Shown piece by piece: positions 54,390 through 64,000 of a stretch of 64,000 nt of DNA. The stretch comes from Mastigias papua. Taxonomy: Eukaryota > Cnidaria > Scyphozoa > Rhizostomeae > Mastigiidae. Positions within the stretch are counted from its first letter, which is position 1. The number at the start of each line of letters is the position of its first letter. The stretch lies in the NCBI GenBank assembly GCA_964019165.1, contig OZ025286.1, positions 9,285,688-9,349,687 on the forward strand, written 5' to 3'. Below the pieces are notes generated by a model, which saw only the letters and a program-made list of their open reading frames with translations, made no database searches and was not told where the DNA came from. The position numbers were made by a program, and so were the translations under genes.

Positions 54390-54684
54390 TCAATTTAATG
54401 ACATATACTATCTAAGCTACAACATAATCGGCGTTAGACTTGAAACTGGTGACATATTAAATATAGTTTGACTTAAACTAGTAACATAAATCTAAAGCAG
54501 TGACATAAATCTAAACTAGTGGTATAAACGCTTCCATTGACTATTCAGACGTGTTACTAGTTTCGATCTATGTCACTAGTTTAGATTATGCCACAATTTA
54601 AGTTCAACTATATTTGATACGTCACCAGTTTTAAGCCTAACACCGATTATGCTATAGCTTAAATAGTATATGTCGCTAAATTGA
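54390..54684. mobile_element. 295-bp foldback MITE
   Basis: Arms of about 110 bp: the left starts TCAATTTAATGACATATACT and the right, read back, TCAATTTAGCGACATATACT; both continue with AAGCTA, CATAATCGG and GACATAAATCTAAACTAGT-type repeats. No coding capacity. Confidence 0.8.
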
Positions 54685-54968
54685 CATATCTCCGAAAACG
54701 AAGAAATTTCTAGCTGTTATTTGCCATACCTTACTGGAAATTGGCCTAAGCAATAGTAGAAGAAATATCATACTTCCAAGCTTATACCTGCAACAAATAT
54801 TATATGTGTGCACGCATTATGTCAGAGTACTACGAAAGAAAACAAAGTTATGACTGAACGAACGATATCTAGCTTTGTAAAACAGAATGCACCTCACTGT
54901 CGCTAACACTATTACTCTTCCACCAGCACTACAAATAGAAGTGACGTAATACAAGCGCAGATAATTTC

Positions 54969-55831
54969 ATGCACATGACAACTCAAATACATAAATCATC
55001 TATGCTGTCAAATGGAGCCTCCAGTTTTGACAGTGTAGTAAGAGCTACTGGAGAAGAAGTACAGTTACAGTCCCTTATTGTTAGTAATGACGAAGATGAA
55101 CCAAAGCCAACTGGACGTTCATATTCTGATTCATATTCTGATCCAAACAGGAAAGGAGAGTGTAACCTATGCTTAAGAAAACTACATACAATTGGAACTT
55201 GGAATGTTAGAAGCATGAACATTGGAAAGTTAGAAATAGTTAAAAATGAAATGGAAAGAAACAACTTAGATATACTTGGTATCAGTGAAATGAGATGGAC
55301 TGACAGAGGTCATTTTAATTCAGGAAATCATACGATATACTTTTCAGGAAGTGATCAAAGAAGAAATGGAGTTGCATTTATAATTAACAAAAAATTATCA
55401 AAATACGTATTAGGATACAATCCAGTAAATGATAGAATTATAACAATAAAACTTCAAGGAAAACCCACAAACATTACAATTATACAAGTATATGCTCCCA
55501 CACTTGACAGCGATGAAGATGTAAAATAACAGTTTTATTCTGAGTTAGAAAATACCATTAGCAAAATATCTAAAAAAGACATATTAATTATCGTGGGTGA
55601 CTGGAACTCAAAAGTGGGAGACAAAAAGTTTCTAAATATAACAGGACAATATGGACTAGGGGACAGAAATGATGCAGGTGACAAACTTCTTGAATTCTGC
55701 AGTGAAAATGAAATGTCAATAGCAAACACATTGTTTAAACACCAAAAAGAAGACTTTACACATGGACATCTCCTGATCAAAGATACAGAAACCAGATAGA
55801 CTACATCATTATACAAAACAGATGGAGAAGT
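54969..55831 (+). pseudogene. Endonuclease domain of LINE L-A
   Basis: Encodes IGTWNVRSMNIGKLEIVKNE, ILGISEMRWTDRG, NVTIIQVYAPT-type block TNITIIQVYAPT and, after an in-frame TAA at 55527-55529, IIVGDWNSKVGD. A frame change near 55750 leads into the NQIDYIII and CGSDHELR blocks. These are the APE endonuclease motifs (N, E, Y, D-N, S-D-H) that nick target DNA. Broken, so not functional. Confidence 0.85.
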
Positions 55832-56947
55832 ATGATACATTTAGCCAAAACATTACCTGGCGCCGATTGTGGATCAGATCATGAGTTACGTATTGCAAAA
55901 ATTAAAATAAAGCTAAGAAAAGCAAAGCAAATAAAAACAGATATAAGATATGATTTAAGTAACATTAGCGATAACTACACAGTTGCAGTATCTAATAGGT
56001 TTGAAATTCTGGAAAACGAGAATATATCAGAGAAAGCTCCAAATGAATTATGGGAAGAAATTAAAGAGACAATATTGTCAGAAGCAGAAAATCTTATTCC
56101 AAAGAAAAAGATAGTGAAAAGAAGTAAATGGTTATCTGAGGAAACAATTAAAACCGCTGAGAAGAGAAAACTGGCTAAATGTAATAAAAAGTGGGATGAA
56201 TTCAAAACATTAAATGCAGAATTCCAACGACATGCAAGGAAAGACAAGGAATCATTCATCATTAAGGAGTGTGAAAAAGTAGAGGATAATATGAAGAAAG
56301 GAAAAACAAAAGAAGTATACAAAACCATCAAAAATTTTACAAGACAATTCAGTCCAAAAGTAGGAGTAATCAAAGATGAACAAGGAAATAATCTCACTGA
56401 GGAAAGAGACATAAAAAACAGGTGGAAAGAATATATAGAAAATCTTTATAAGAAGAACAACCAAATAAAAGATAATTTCATAAAATCACTCACACTGGAA
56501 AATGAGCCCAATATTTTAGAAGAGGAAGTAAGGCTAGCACTAAAGAAATTAGCAAACAATAAATCACCCGGGGTAGACAATATTCCAATAGAGCTTGTTA
56601 AAACAGCTGGAGAGAATGGAATTAGAATAATCACTACACTTTGCAGGAAAATATGGGATACTGGCGAGTGGCCTACTGACTGGAAGAGATCAATATATAT
56701 CCCACTGCCAAAGAAAGGAGACACACGCATATGTTCAAATAATCGTACCATCGCATTAATCTCACATACTAGTAAAATACTACTAAAGATTATTCAAAAA
56801 AGAATTGAACCATACATGGAAAGAGAAATAGCTAATGAGCAAGCAGGTTTAGAAAAGGAAGAGGCACTAGGGATCATATTAACAATATCAGATGGATACA
56901 AGAAAAATGTCATGAATTTGGACAACCTTTATACCTATGTTTCATAG
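55832..56947 (+). pseudogene. Linker and N-terminal reverse transcriptase of LINE L-A
   Basis: 371 codons from SDHELR through a lysine-rich linker to KSPGVDNIPIELVKTAGENG, WPTDWKRSIYIPLPKKGD and the NEQAG block of reverse transcriptase. It ends by a one-base deletion near 56847; afterwards the true frame continues in the next block. Confidence 0.85.
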
Positions 56948-56949
56948 AT

Positions 56950-58017
56950 TATAGCAAAGCATTTGACTGTGTCGATCATGAAAAGCTATGGCTAGCACTA
57001 CGGGACATTGGAATTCCAGAACATTTAATTAATATATTGTGCAGTTTGTATAACAGACAAGAGGCTACTGTAAGAACAGAAAAGGGTAACACAGAATGGT
57101 TTAATATTGGCAAAGGAGTAAGGCAGGGGTGCATCTTATCACCATACTTGTTTAATATGTACACTGAGATAATCATGCGAAAAGCACTTGACAGTACAGA
57201 AACAGGGATCAAATTTGGAGGACAAGTAATTGACAATATGCGATGTGCTGATGACACCACATTGGTGGAAGACACTGAACATGGGATGAAAAACCTAATA
57301 AAAAGAGTAAAAGATGAAAGTGAGAAGGCTGGACTATATCTAAACATAAAAAAGACCAAACTTGTGACAACAGATAATATAACAGAATTCAAAATTGATG
57401 ATGAATATATAGAAATAGTGGAAAGTTTCATATTCTTAGGCAGCCAAATAACAAGAAATGGAGGCAGCGATAGTGAAATAAGAAGGAGGATAGGATTGAC
57501 CCGAACAACAATGAAAAAGTTAGCACATGTGATAAAGAACAATTATTTAACTCTGAAGACAAAAATTAGACTAGTAAACACCTTAATATTTTCTGTTTTT
57601 TTGTATGGATATGAGAGCTGGACTATAAGGAAAAAGGAAAGAAAAAAGATAGATGCTTTAGAGCTCTGGTGTTGGAGAAAACTATTAAAAATTTCATGGA
57701 TAGATAAAATTACCAATGCAAATGTATTAGCACAAATCCAACCAGTCATATCACTTGAAGGAAAAATAAACAATCAAAAGCTTAGCTATTTTGGGCACAT
57801 TATGAGAAGCAAAGATAGTTTGGAAAAGAGTATACTAGTAGGAAAATGTGAAGGAAAAAGGAAAAGAGGGAGGCAAAGGATGAGGTGGCTTGACAATTTG
57901 AAGGAAGTAACTGGTAAAGATTTGATAGAGTTGAAAGAACTGGTACAAGATAGAAGCAAGTGGAGAAGTTTCGTGCAAGAAATCACCAGGAGTCGAAAAC
58001 GACTCGACGGAACATGA
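56950..58017 (+). pseudogene. Reverse transcriptase palm and C-terminus of LINE L-A
   Basis: Encodes FIDYSKAFDCVDHEKLW, GVRQGCILSPYLFNMYTE, the catalytic box CADD (usually YADD; Tyr to Cys at about 57244), FLGSQITRNGG, LFGYESWTIRKKER-type and WRKLLKISWIDKITNANVL, then YFGHIMRSKDSLEKSILVGK and EGKRKRGRQRMRWLDNLKE, ending at 58017. The tail is the same type as in the fragments at 18.6 and 21.1 kb. Confidence 0.88.
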
Positions 58018-58108
58018 TGATGATGATGAATACAAGCGCAGGCCTATTGTTAGCTTTAACACAAAGGAGGAACGGGTCTGGTGAAATAGGATACACTCGG
58101 ACATAGGG

Positions 58109-59022
58109 AAGTCCTGGGTAAGACTATCAACTGCATCCGGTGACAGGGGCCCACTTGAGGAACAATGGAGTTACCTCTCAACTGTCACTACTCCCCAGGT
58201 CACCCTTGGGCAAGGTGTAGCACCTGTAAGCCTCCCTAGCTCAGGGTCATGAGCATGGGTTGACAGGTGTTATAATACTAGTTTTATTTTTATCTTTGAT
58301 TTCGTCATGTTAAGTAACGTTGGCTCCCTGTTCCTACGTGTTCCGTTTTTTGTTGCCCCGTCATCATAATTCTAAGTGTTGCATCATCATCATCTCCCAC
58401 TGTTACTGTCATCATGTTGCTTTACTTGTCTATGACCTATTGTCTAATCTTAGTATACTGTCGTTTGTTGTGTTGTGTTACCATGCCATCACATTGCCCC
58501 CTTAGTCCGTCATATGTTATAACTATTTTGTTACGTAATGTGTGTTAATATAAATAAAGCATTTAATGTTCTGTGTAGTCAGTCATTATGTGAAGTCGTC
58601 GTTAATACTGTTGTCGTGAGGTACAGTCAAAGTCGTCGTTCGTGTTGAGAGTATCGTCGTGCTATTTTGGAATTTGTTGCTGTTTCTTGGAATTTTGTCA
58701 TTTGCCTATCAAGTTTGTCAGCCAAAGTTACTGTTAATATTATCGTTGGTTATCGTGAAAGGATTAGAGACATCATTGATCGTTACAAAGGAACTTGTGT
58801 ATTTTTGTGATTTACTTCTGTATATTTGTACGCTGTAAAATCTTATTATTTTACACAGGACTCAACAGCTTTGCAAGGCAACCTGTCTAGGAGAAGGAAA
58901 CTCCAAGAAAAAACCAGGACCGAGATGTCCTATGGCGGATGATTACCAAATGGTGACAACGGCATTCTCCGTGGAAAGGCACTGGGGACCCTACCACGTA
59001 CTCACTCCAAGACTATCACAAT
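58109..59022 (+). promoter_or_regulatory. 5' untranslated region of LINE L-B
   Basis: 914 bp without a long frame between the target duplication and the ATG at 59023. An AATAAA at about 58552 lies inside. CACTGGGGACCCTACCACGT lies just before the ORF. LINE promoters are internal and expected here, but no element is proven. Confidence 0.5.
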
Positions 59023-60279
59023 ATGCATATACGATTAAGTAGAAACCACAACAGCGCGAACAGAGGTAGTGTGATCACACCTACAGCTGCGCTCGGTAAA
59101 GATGCTCTGATTACTCAGGGAGCTCTGGACCGTCATCAAGCTACTGAGTTCAACACAAGAAATCAGATAAAAATAAGCACTTGGAATGTTAGGTCACTAT
59201 ATCAAAAAGGGAAACTCGAGAATATCAAGCTTGAAATGGAACGTTTAAAATTGCAAATTCTAGGAATTAGTGAAACAAGATGGACTAAAAGTGGAAGTTT
59301 TAAGACGGAAGATTATACTATGTACTACTCGGGAGGGGACGATCATGAACGTGGAGTTGGGATTTTACTAAATAAAACAGTGGCAAATTCAGTTACTGGA
59401 TTCTGGCCAGTATCAGATAGAATAGCTTTAGTGAAATTGAAAGCCAAGCCTTTTAACATAAACATCATACAGGTTTACGCGCCAACAAGTGCATCTACTG
59501 AAGAGGAATTGGAAGAGTTTTACGAGGAATTAGACAAATGCGAAAAGGAATGCAAAGGTCATGAAGTGAATATAGTTATGGGAGATTTCAATGCTAAAGT
59601 TGGAAGAGGAAGACAAACAAACATTGTAGGAAGTGAAGGCCTAGGAGAGATGAATGTAAGAGGAGACAAGTTAATGGAATGGTGCGAACAAAATGACCAA
59701 ATCAGCATTAACACATGGTTCACTAAACACCCAAGAAAACTCTGGACATGGAAAAGCCCGGATGGGATTGCTAGGAACCAAATTGATTACATCACAGTAA
59801 ATAGGAGATACAGAAACACCGTTAGAGATATTCGCACACATCCAGAAGCAGATTGCAACAGTGACCACAACATGCTTGTTGGGAACATAAGAGTGAAACT
59901 TCAAAGACTAAAGCAACATAAATTCACCTCACCAAAGCTAGACCTAAAATCCCTAGAGAAAGAGAAAGAAGTTAAAAGTAAATTTTACAAAGAGGTAGAA
60001 GCAAAAATGGAAACAATAAATGAAAACCAATGCGCTGAACAAGTAGTAAATGTATTTCAAACAAATTTAAAAGAGGCAGCCAAAACGTCAATACCAATTT
60101 GTCCCAAAAAGAAACACAAACCATGGATAACACAAGAAATCCTTGAGCTAATGAACGAAAGAAGGAAAGTAAAGAATAACATCACGGCATACAAGAAATT
60201 AGACAGGGAGGTTAGAAATGCTTGCCAAAAGCAAAAGAGACTTTACTCAACAATAAATGCCAGGAAATTGAAGAACTAG
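59023..60279 (+). pseudogene. Endonuclease domain and linker of LINE L-B
   Basis: 418 codons. APE endonuclease motifs: ISTWNVRSLYQKGKLENIKL, ILGISETRWTKSG, FNINIIQVYAPTSASTEEEL, NIVMGDFNAKVG, LWTWKSPDG, NQIDYITVNRRYRN and CNSDHNMLVGNIRVKL. All catalytic blocks are intact. The frame ends by a shift near 60230, in a lysine-rich linker. Confidence 0.9.
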
Positions 60280-61985
60280 AAAAGAAAAACCCCCAACTAA
60301 TGCATGCTAAAATAAAAGAAGCCACTAGAAAATACAAAAGTTGCTCTTCGGCCAATTGCATTGAAGCAAGTGATGGCACTATTATCGTGGAAAAAGAAAA
60401 GTTACTGGAAAGATGGAAAGAATATATTTGTGAGCTATTTGAAGATAACAGACCACAAGAGTATCTAGTTACGAGGAGGGAAAAGGAAAACTTGCCGATA
60501 CTAAAAGAGGAAATGGTTAAAGCTATCAAAAGTATGCCAAAAGGGAAAGCAGCAGGTCAGGATGAGGTTACTATTGAATTAATTCAAGCCCTTGATGACT
60601 TAGGTGCAGAATGGATGACTAAGATAGCCACCAAAATTTATGATGAAGGACATTTTCCAACAGATATATCCTGATCTGTCTTTATTACCTTGCCAAATAA
60701 AGCTGGTGCAACAAAATGGGAGCTCCATCGCACAATAAGCTTAATGAGCCACATGACAAAGGTGACACTGAAGGTTCTATTGCAGCGAATGAGAGGCAGG
60801 ACAAAGGGTGAGATATCAGAGGAGCAATTCGGATTCATGCCAGACAAGGGAACAAGAAATGCAATATTCACGCTTCGAATGATAACAGGGAGATGTGTTG
60901 AGATGCAGAAAGATGTATATATATGTTTTATTGACTATGCAAAAGCTTTTGATAAAGTTCAACATGTAACGTTATTTGAAATACTTCAAGAACTGGATGT
61001 TAATGGCAAAGATGTAGAACTAATAAAGAATCTCTAATGGCAAAAACAAGCAGCTGTACGCATAGGGCAAGATATGAGTGACTAGGTAAACATAGCAAGG
61101 GGTGTAAGACAAGGGTGTGTTTTATCACCAGAACTATTCTCACTATACACAGAGATGATAATGAGGAAAATCAACCACATGGATGGAGTAAGAATAGGAG
61201 GGATCAATGTAAATAACATCCGATACGCAGATGATACTGCCATTGTTGCAGATTCAGAAAAACAGCTACAAAACCTTATTAATTTAATTGCAAATGAAAG
61301 TAGAAAATTTGGTCTAGAAATTAACAAACGAAAGATCTTCTGTATGACCGTTTCAAAGAAGAATGTAAGATCAAAGTGCAAATTAGAAATTGATGGAATA
61401 GAAATCAAACTGGTAGATAAATTCGAATATCTAGGGAGCTTAGTAGCATCAGATGCGAAATCAGACCAAGAAATAAAACGAAGAATTGGAATCCCAAAAA
61501 CAGCATTTAAATGTATGTCCAACGTGCTCACTGCAAGAAACATTAACAGTCAAACAAAACTAAGGCATATCAAATGTTATATATGGAGTACTATGTTGTA
61601 TGGATGTGAAACATGGACAATAAGTGAAGCAATGAAAAAGCAGCTCGAGGCGGCAGAAATGTGGTTTTTGCGGAGGATGATGAAGATCTCTTGGATAAAG
61701 AAGGTAACGAATGAAGATGTATTGAGAAGAGCCCTGACTGAACGACAATTAATGAAGCAAATAATGAGGAGACAATGTAGCTTCTTGGGACAGATAGTAA
61801 GGAAAGGAGGCATCGAATGTCAAGTGGTAACAGGGAAAGTAGAAGGAAAGAGAGATAGAGGAAGGCAAAGTCAGACATTTCTTTGGTGGTTAGGCAAATG
61901 CCTAGACAGGAGAGGAGTGGACATCATTCATTTAGCAGAGAACAGAACTTTGTATCATGCTGTGACATCCAATGTCAGACTCTGA
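60222..61985 (+). pseudogene. Reverse transcriptase and C-terminus of LINE L-B, three nonsense codons
   Basis: One frame from 60222 to 61985 interrupted by TGA at 60672-60674, TAA at 61035-61037 and TAG at 61082-61084. Blocks: KAAGQDEVTIELIQALDD, SEEQFGFMPDKGTRNAIF-type (ISEEQFGFMPDKGTRNAI), FIDYAKAFDKVQH, GVRQGCVLSPELFSLYTEM, catalytic YADD in NIRYADDTAIVA, FEYLGSLVASDAKSD, YGCETWTISEAMKKQLEAAE and MWFLRRMMKISWIKKVTNED. The C-terminus carries GKVEGKRDRGRQ. Apart from the stops the RT is well preserved. Confidence 0.88.
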
Positions 61986-62017
61986 CAAGGCACTGTACGA
62001 CGACGACGGACATAGGG

Positions 62018-64000
62018 GGAGGGGGTGTTTACGCAATACAGTTGTCCAGATGTTCAAAATATTACAGCAAAACTGTTGCTGTGGCTGTTGGAGATGACGT
62101 TGAGTATTCGTTCTGGTTTGTAGTTTTTTATACATTGTATCAGCATAGGTTCCAAATCTTTGATTGGCTAAGAGATCTGCTCACATTTAAATTTTCTATA
62201 CCGTTTTAGCCAATTAGAGCCCGCGATTCTATCAACAAATGCCCTTCACAACTAAACTTTAGGCCTATTTTGGTGATTTTCACTACCACTCGGAAAAAAA
62301 TCAGGTGTAAAATGTGCTTTGAAATATTCCAAATTTTCTTTCAAAAATGAGTACTTTCATAAATTTAACACAAAACTGCCGTTATACTCAATCATAATAT
62401 GTCCGCAGTTACAAGTTTTTGGTTCGTGTAATTGGTCGCTATCATCACCCCCATGTTGAAGAGAGGAGGGAGGTGGAGCAAAGTCATCTTTTAAATTTCT
62501 ATTAGCTATAAGCCCTTGAAAATTATCAAATTAAGTACTCACTATATGAAATAAATTTCCCTGTATAGATATTCTATCTTATAATGCTAATTGCTACTAC
62601 AACCGTCTCACGATTGGATTTAGGCCTATTTCGTCTAATTTTACCACCCTCCGGGCAAGAATAATCGTGCAAAATGCTCTAAAAATAGCATTCAATGTTC
62701 CCAAACATGAAGAGACACGATAAATTCCTTTAAATACTGCCAGTTTACTCGTTACAAATCATTCCACGATCGTAAGCTACTACAGGGACGCTGGAGCATA
62801 TTTCTGAGTTGGGGGGCTGGGGATGAGTTGCAAGTCTATACGGCAGCAGGGAGAAAAGGGGTCAGGGGCAGAGCCCCTTGAAAATTTTGCAATCCACGCC
62901 CTATAATTCAGTGGGAAACGCTCTGTTTGAATAGAGATATGCATTCTGTCTTGGTAGAAAATGGCAGATAGCATCATTGAAGTGTAGGTGAGAAAATTGA
63001 ATAGACCTTATTGCTACTCTACAAAGATTGTGGCAAGGTCAGGTAAAATGATAGAGACGCACGTTTTCAGAGCAACGAGATCATGTTAAGCGCTAGGCGA
63101 CCAAGAACACAGTCTATATCACCACGTTGAGAAAAAACTTGGGTTCTTTACCTCCAATTGGTCCTGATGACTCCGGCTCTGGTACTTTTTAAAGGTGAGT
63201 AAACTTTAACACGGAAAAAGGAGATATACTTTCTAATTGGATCGAATGCCTCAATCTTGACATCATACATGAGCAAATAAATTGGGGGAGGGCTGTAGCC
63301 CCTCCAGCCCCCCCGGGCGTGCCTGTACTAGACATTGAAACTGGATCTAAGAATGGCGTGAGGAGAACTTATGCTTTTGTGAGGTTACAAGCTATTTAAA
63401 ATAAGCTGTGTATAAATAGAAACTCACCATATTGCTTAATCAAATCATCTTTACATACGATTGGTAACCGTAGCCCCAAAATGTAATTTTGTCTAAAAAA
63501 GAAATTGAATTTCCTCCAAACAATCAACTCAGAGTACTTGCATTTCAGCTACACCATTTAGATCTCATCTACTTCACACAGAGCCCTTAAATCATACTTT
63601 TTAGATGCTGCTTCTCCTTTTACTAACTTTTCTTTCATTTGCTGAGTTATACATGACAGGTTTCTTTTCATTGTTAGGGCAGCACTGAAGCCATTCGTGT
63701 ATAAGACAACGGGCTCGAATATCATTTACAGATTGTTTTGCTGTGATTGCGAACCTTTTATTTTTCTCTCTTTAAACATTGGAAAGTTTTCAGCTTGAAA
63801 CAATATAATGAACAGTTGTACAATTTTCCAAGAAAAGCTGCAGTGTTGGGTTTTCAAGAATATTAGTAATGATCTCGTGGCCCCAAAAGTTTTGGCAAAT
63901 AGTGATGATAATCGAAAGAGCATGGCTTGCGTTGTGAAAGGACATGTAACACCAGAAAGGATGAAAACTGGAATTGAAGGATAGGAGACAACAGTACTTA
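62018..64000. other. Right-end region with diverged tandem duplication, no gene seen
   Basis: Segment 62262-62400 and segment 62618-62760 are diverged direct copies (both start TTTAGGCCTATTT; shared blocks CACTACCACTCGG / CACCCTCCGGGC, RTGCAAAATG, CTGCCRKTTTACTC). GC-rich stretches at 62805-62890 and 63285-63325 resemble transposon ends. An exon-like 35-bp segment on the minus strand near 63190-63160 could not be assigned. No coding sequence is supported. Confidence 0.4.

Larger units (their letters stand above)
54948..58041 (+). mobile_element. LINE copy L-A with 13-bp target duplication
   Basis: AATACAAGCGCAG occurs at 54948-54960 and 58029-58041, flanking a body of 54961-58028 that starts just before an open frame and ends in a (TGA)n tail. 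The body carries an APE-type endonuclease and a reverse transcriptase on the plus strand. The 5' end is truncated relative to L-B. One nonsense codon and two frameshifts are visible. Confidence 0.9.
58098..62017 (+). mobile_element. LINE copy L-B, full length, with 11-bp target duplication
   Basis: CGGACATAGGG occurs at 58098-58108 and 62007-62017. The 3.9-kb body (58109-62006) has a 914-bp 5' untranslated region, one long endonuclease/RT frame and a short (ACG)n tail. Because the duplication encloses the 5' region, this looks like a complete insertion. Nonsense codons and one frameshift make it inactive. It is 56 bp from the duplication of L-A, so both LINEs hit the same 70-bp neighbourhood. 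Confidence 0.9.

Noticed and set aside
63155..63200. Possible short exon on the minus strand (acceptor-like TTTAAAAAG, donor-like GAG|GTAAAG)
   Set aside because: About 35 bp with no homology I recognise; cannot be separated from chance.

Overview
The window is a eukaryotic, intron-rich, AT-rich stretch from an animal genome, most likely an aquatic invertebrate; the phylum cannot be fixed from sequence alone. Evidence: GT-AG introns of up to 14 kb, one animal-type kinase gene, and a mix of LTR, LINE, Harbinger, hAT, SINE, foldback and MITE elements. There are no operons, ribosome binding sites or CRISPR arrays.

The only host gene I can assemble is a TBK1/IKK-epsilon-like protein kinase on the minus strand. 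Eight coding exons (53562-53470, 51065-50925, 41774-41648, 33566-33476, 19493-19400, 16526-16464, 15888-15794, 10978-10744) join in one frame. They give 939 nt, or 313 codons, which is the whole kinase domain. All eight have GT donors and exons 2-8 have AG acceptors. Glycine loop, catalytic Lys, alpha-C Glu, HRD, DFG and the activation-loop Ser are all present. Exons for the ubiquitin-like and coiled-coil parts were not found and are presumably left of position 1, so intron 8 is at least 10.7 kb.

Almost everything else is mobile DNA in the introns of this gene or just upstream of it. Intron 8 (1-10743): a decayed Ty3/Gypsy element at the left edge, foldback relics, LINE fragments, two almost identical 280-bp MITEs 2.7 kb apart, a 425-bp MITE and a 45-bp minisatellite. 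Intron 7: a Gypsy integrase relic. Intron 5: (AT)n tracts, tRNA-derived SINE heads and a LINE 3' fragment. Intron 4: a LINE fragment, a relic of a conserved but uncharacterised protein gene (about 22.9-27.1 kb) split by two foldback/MITE insertions, a transposon carrying a Myb/SANT-like gene, and a 551-bp palindrome. Intron 3: a Gypsy element (33875-40594) with both LTRs, carrying a PIF/Harbinger transposon between gag and protease and a Harbinger-type MITE near integrase, followed by a 750-bp tandem array. Intron 2: a second LTR retrotransposon inside one arm of a large foldback element, plus a second foldback copy beside exon 2. Intron 1: a hAT-like non-autonomous element.

Upstream of the start codon (54.4-62.0 kb) lie a small foldback element and two LINEs on the opposite strand, each with recognisable target-site duplications; both LINEs carry stops or frameshifts. 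The last 2 kb hold a diverged tandem duplication and no gene I can support.

The most unusual items are the layered insertions that can be ordered in time, the interleaved A-B-A'-B' inverted repeats at 25054-26041, and possible antisense host-gene cargo inside the Gypsy element of intron 3.
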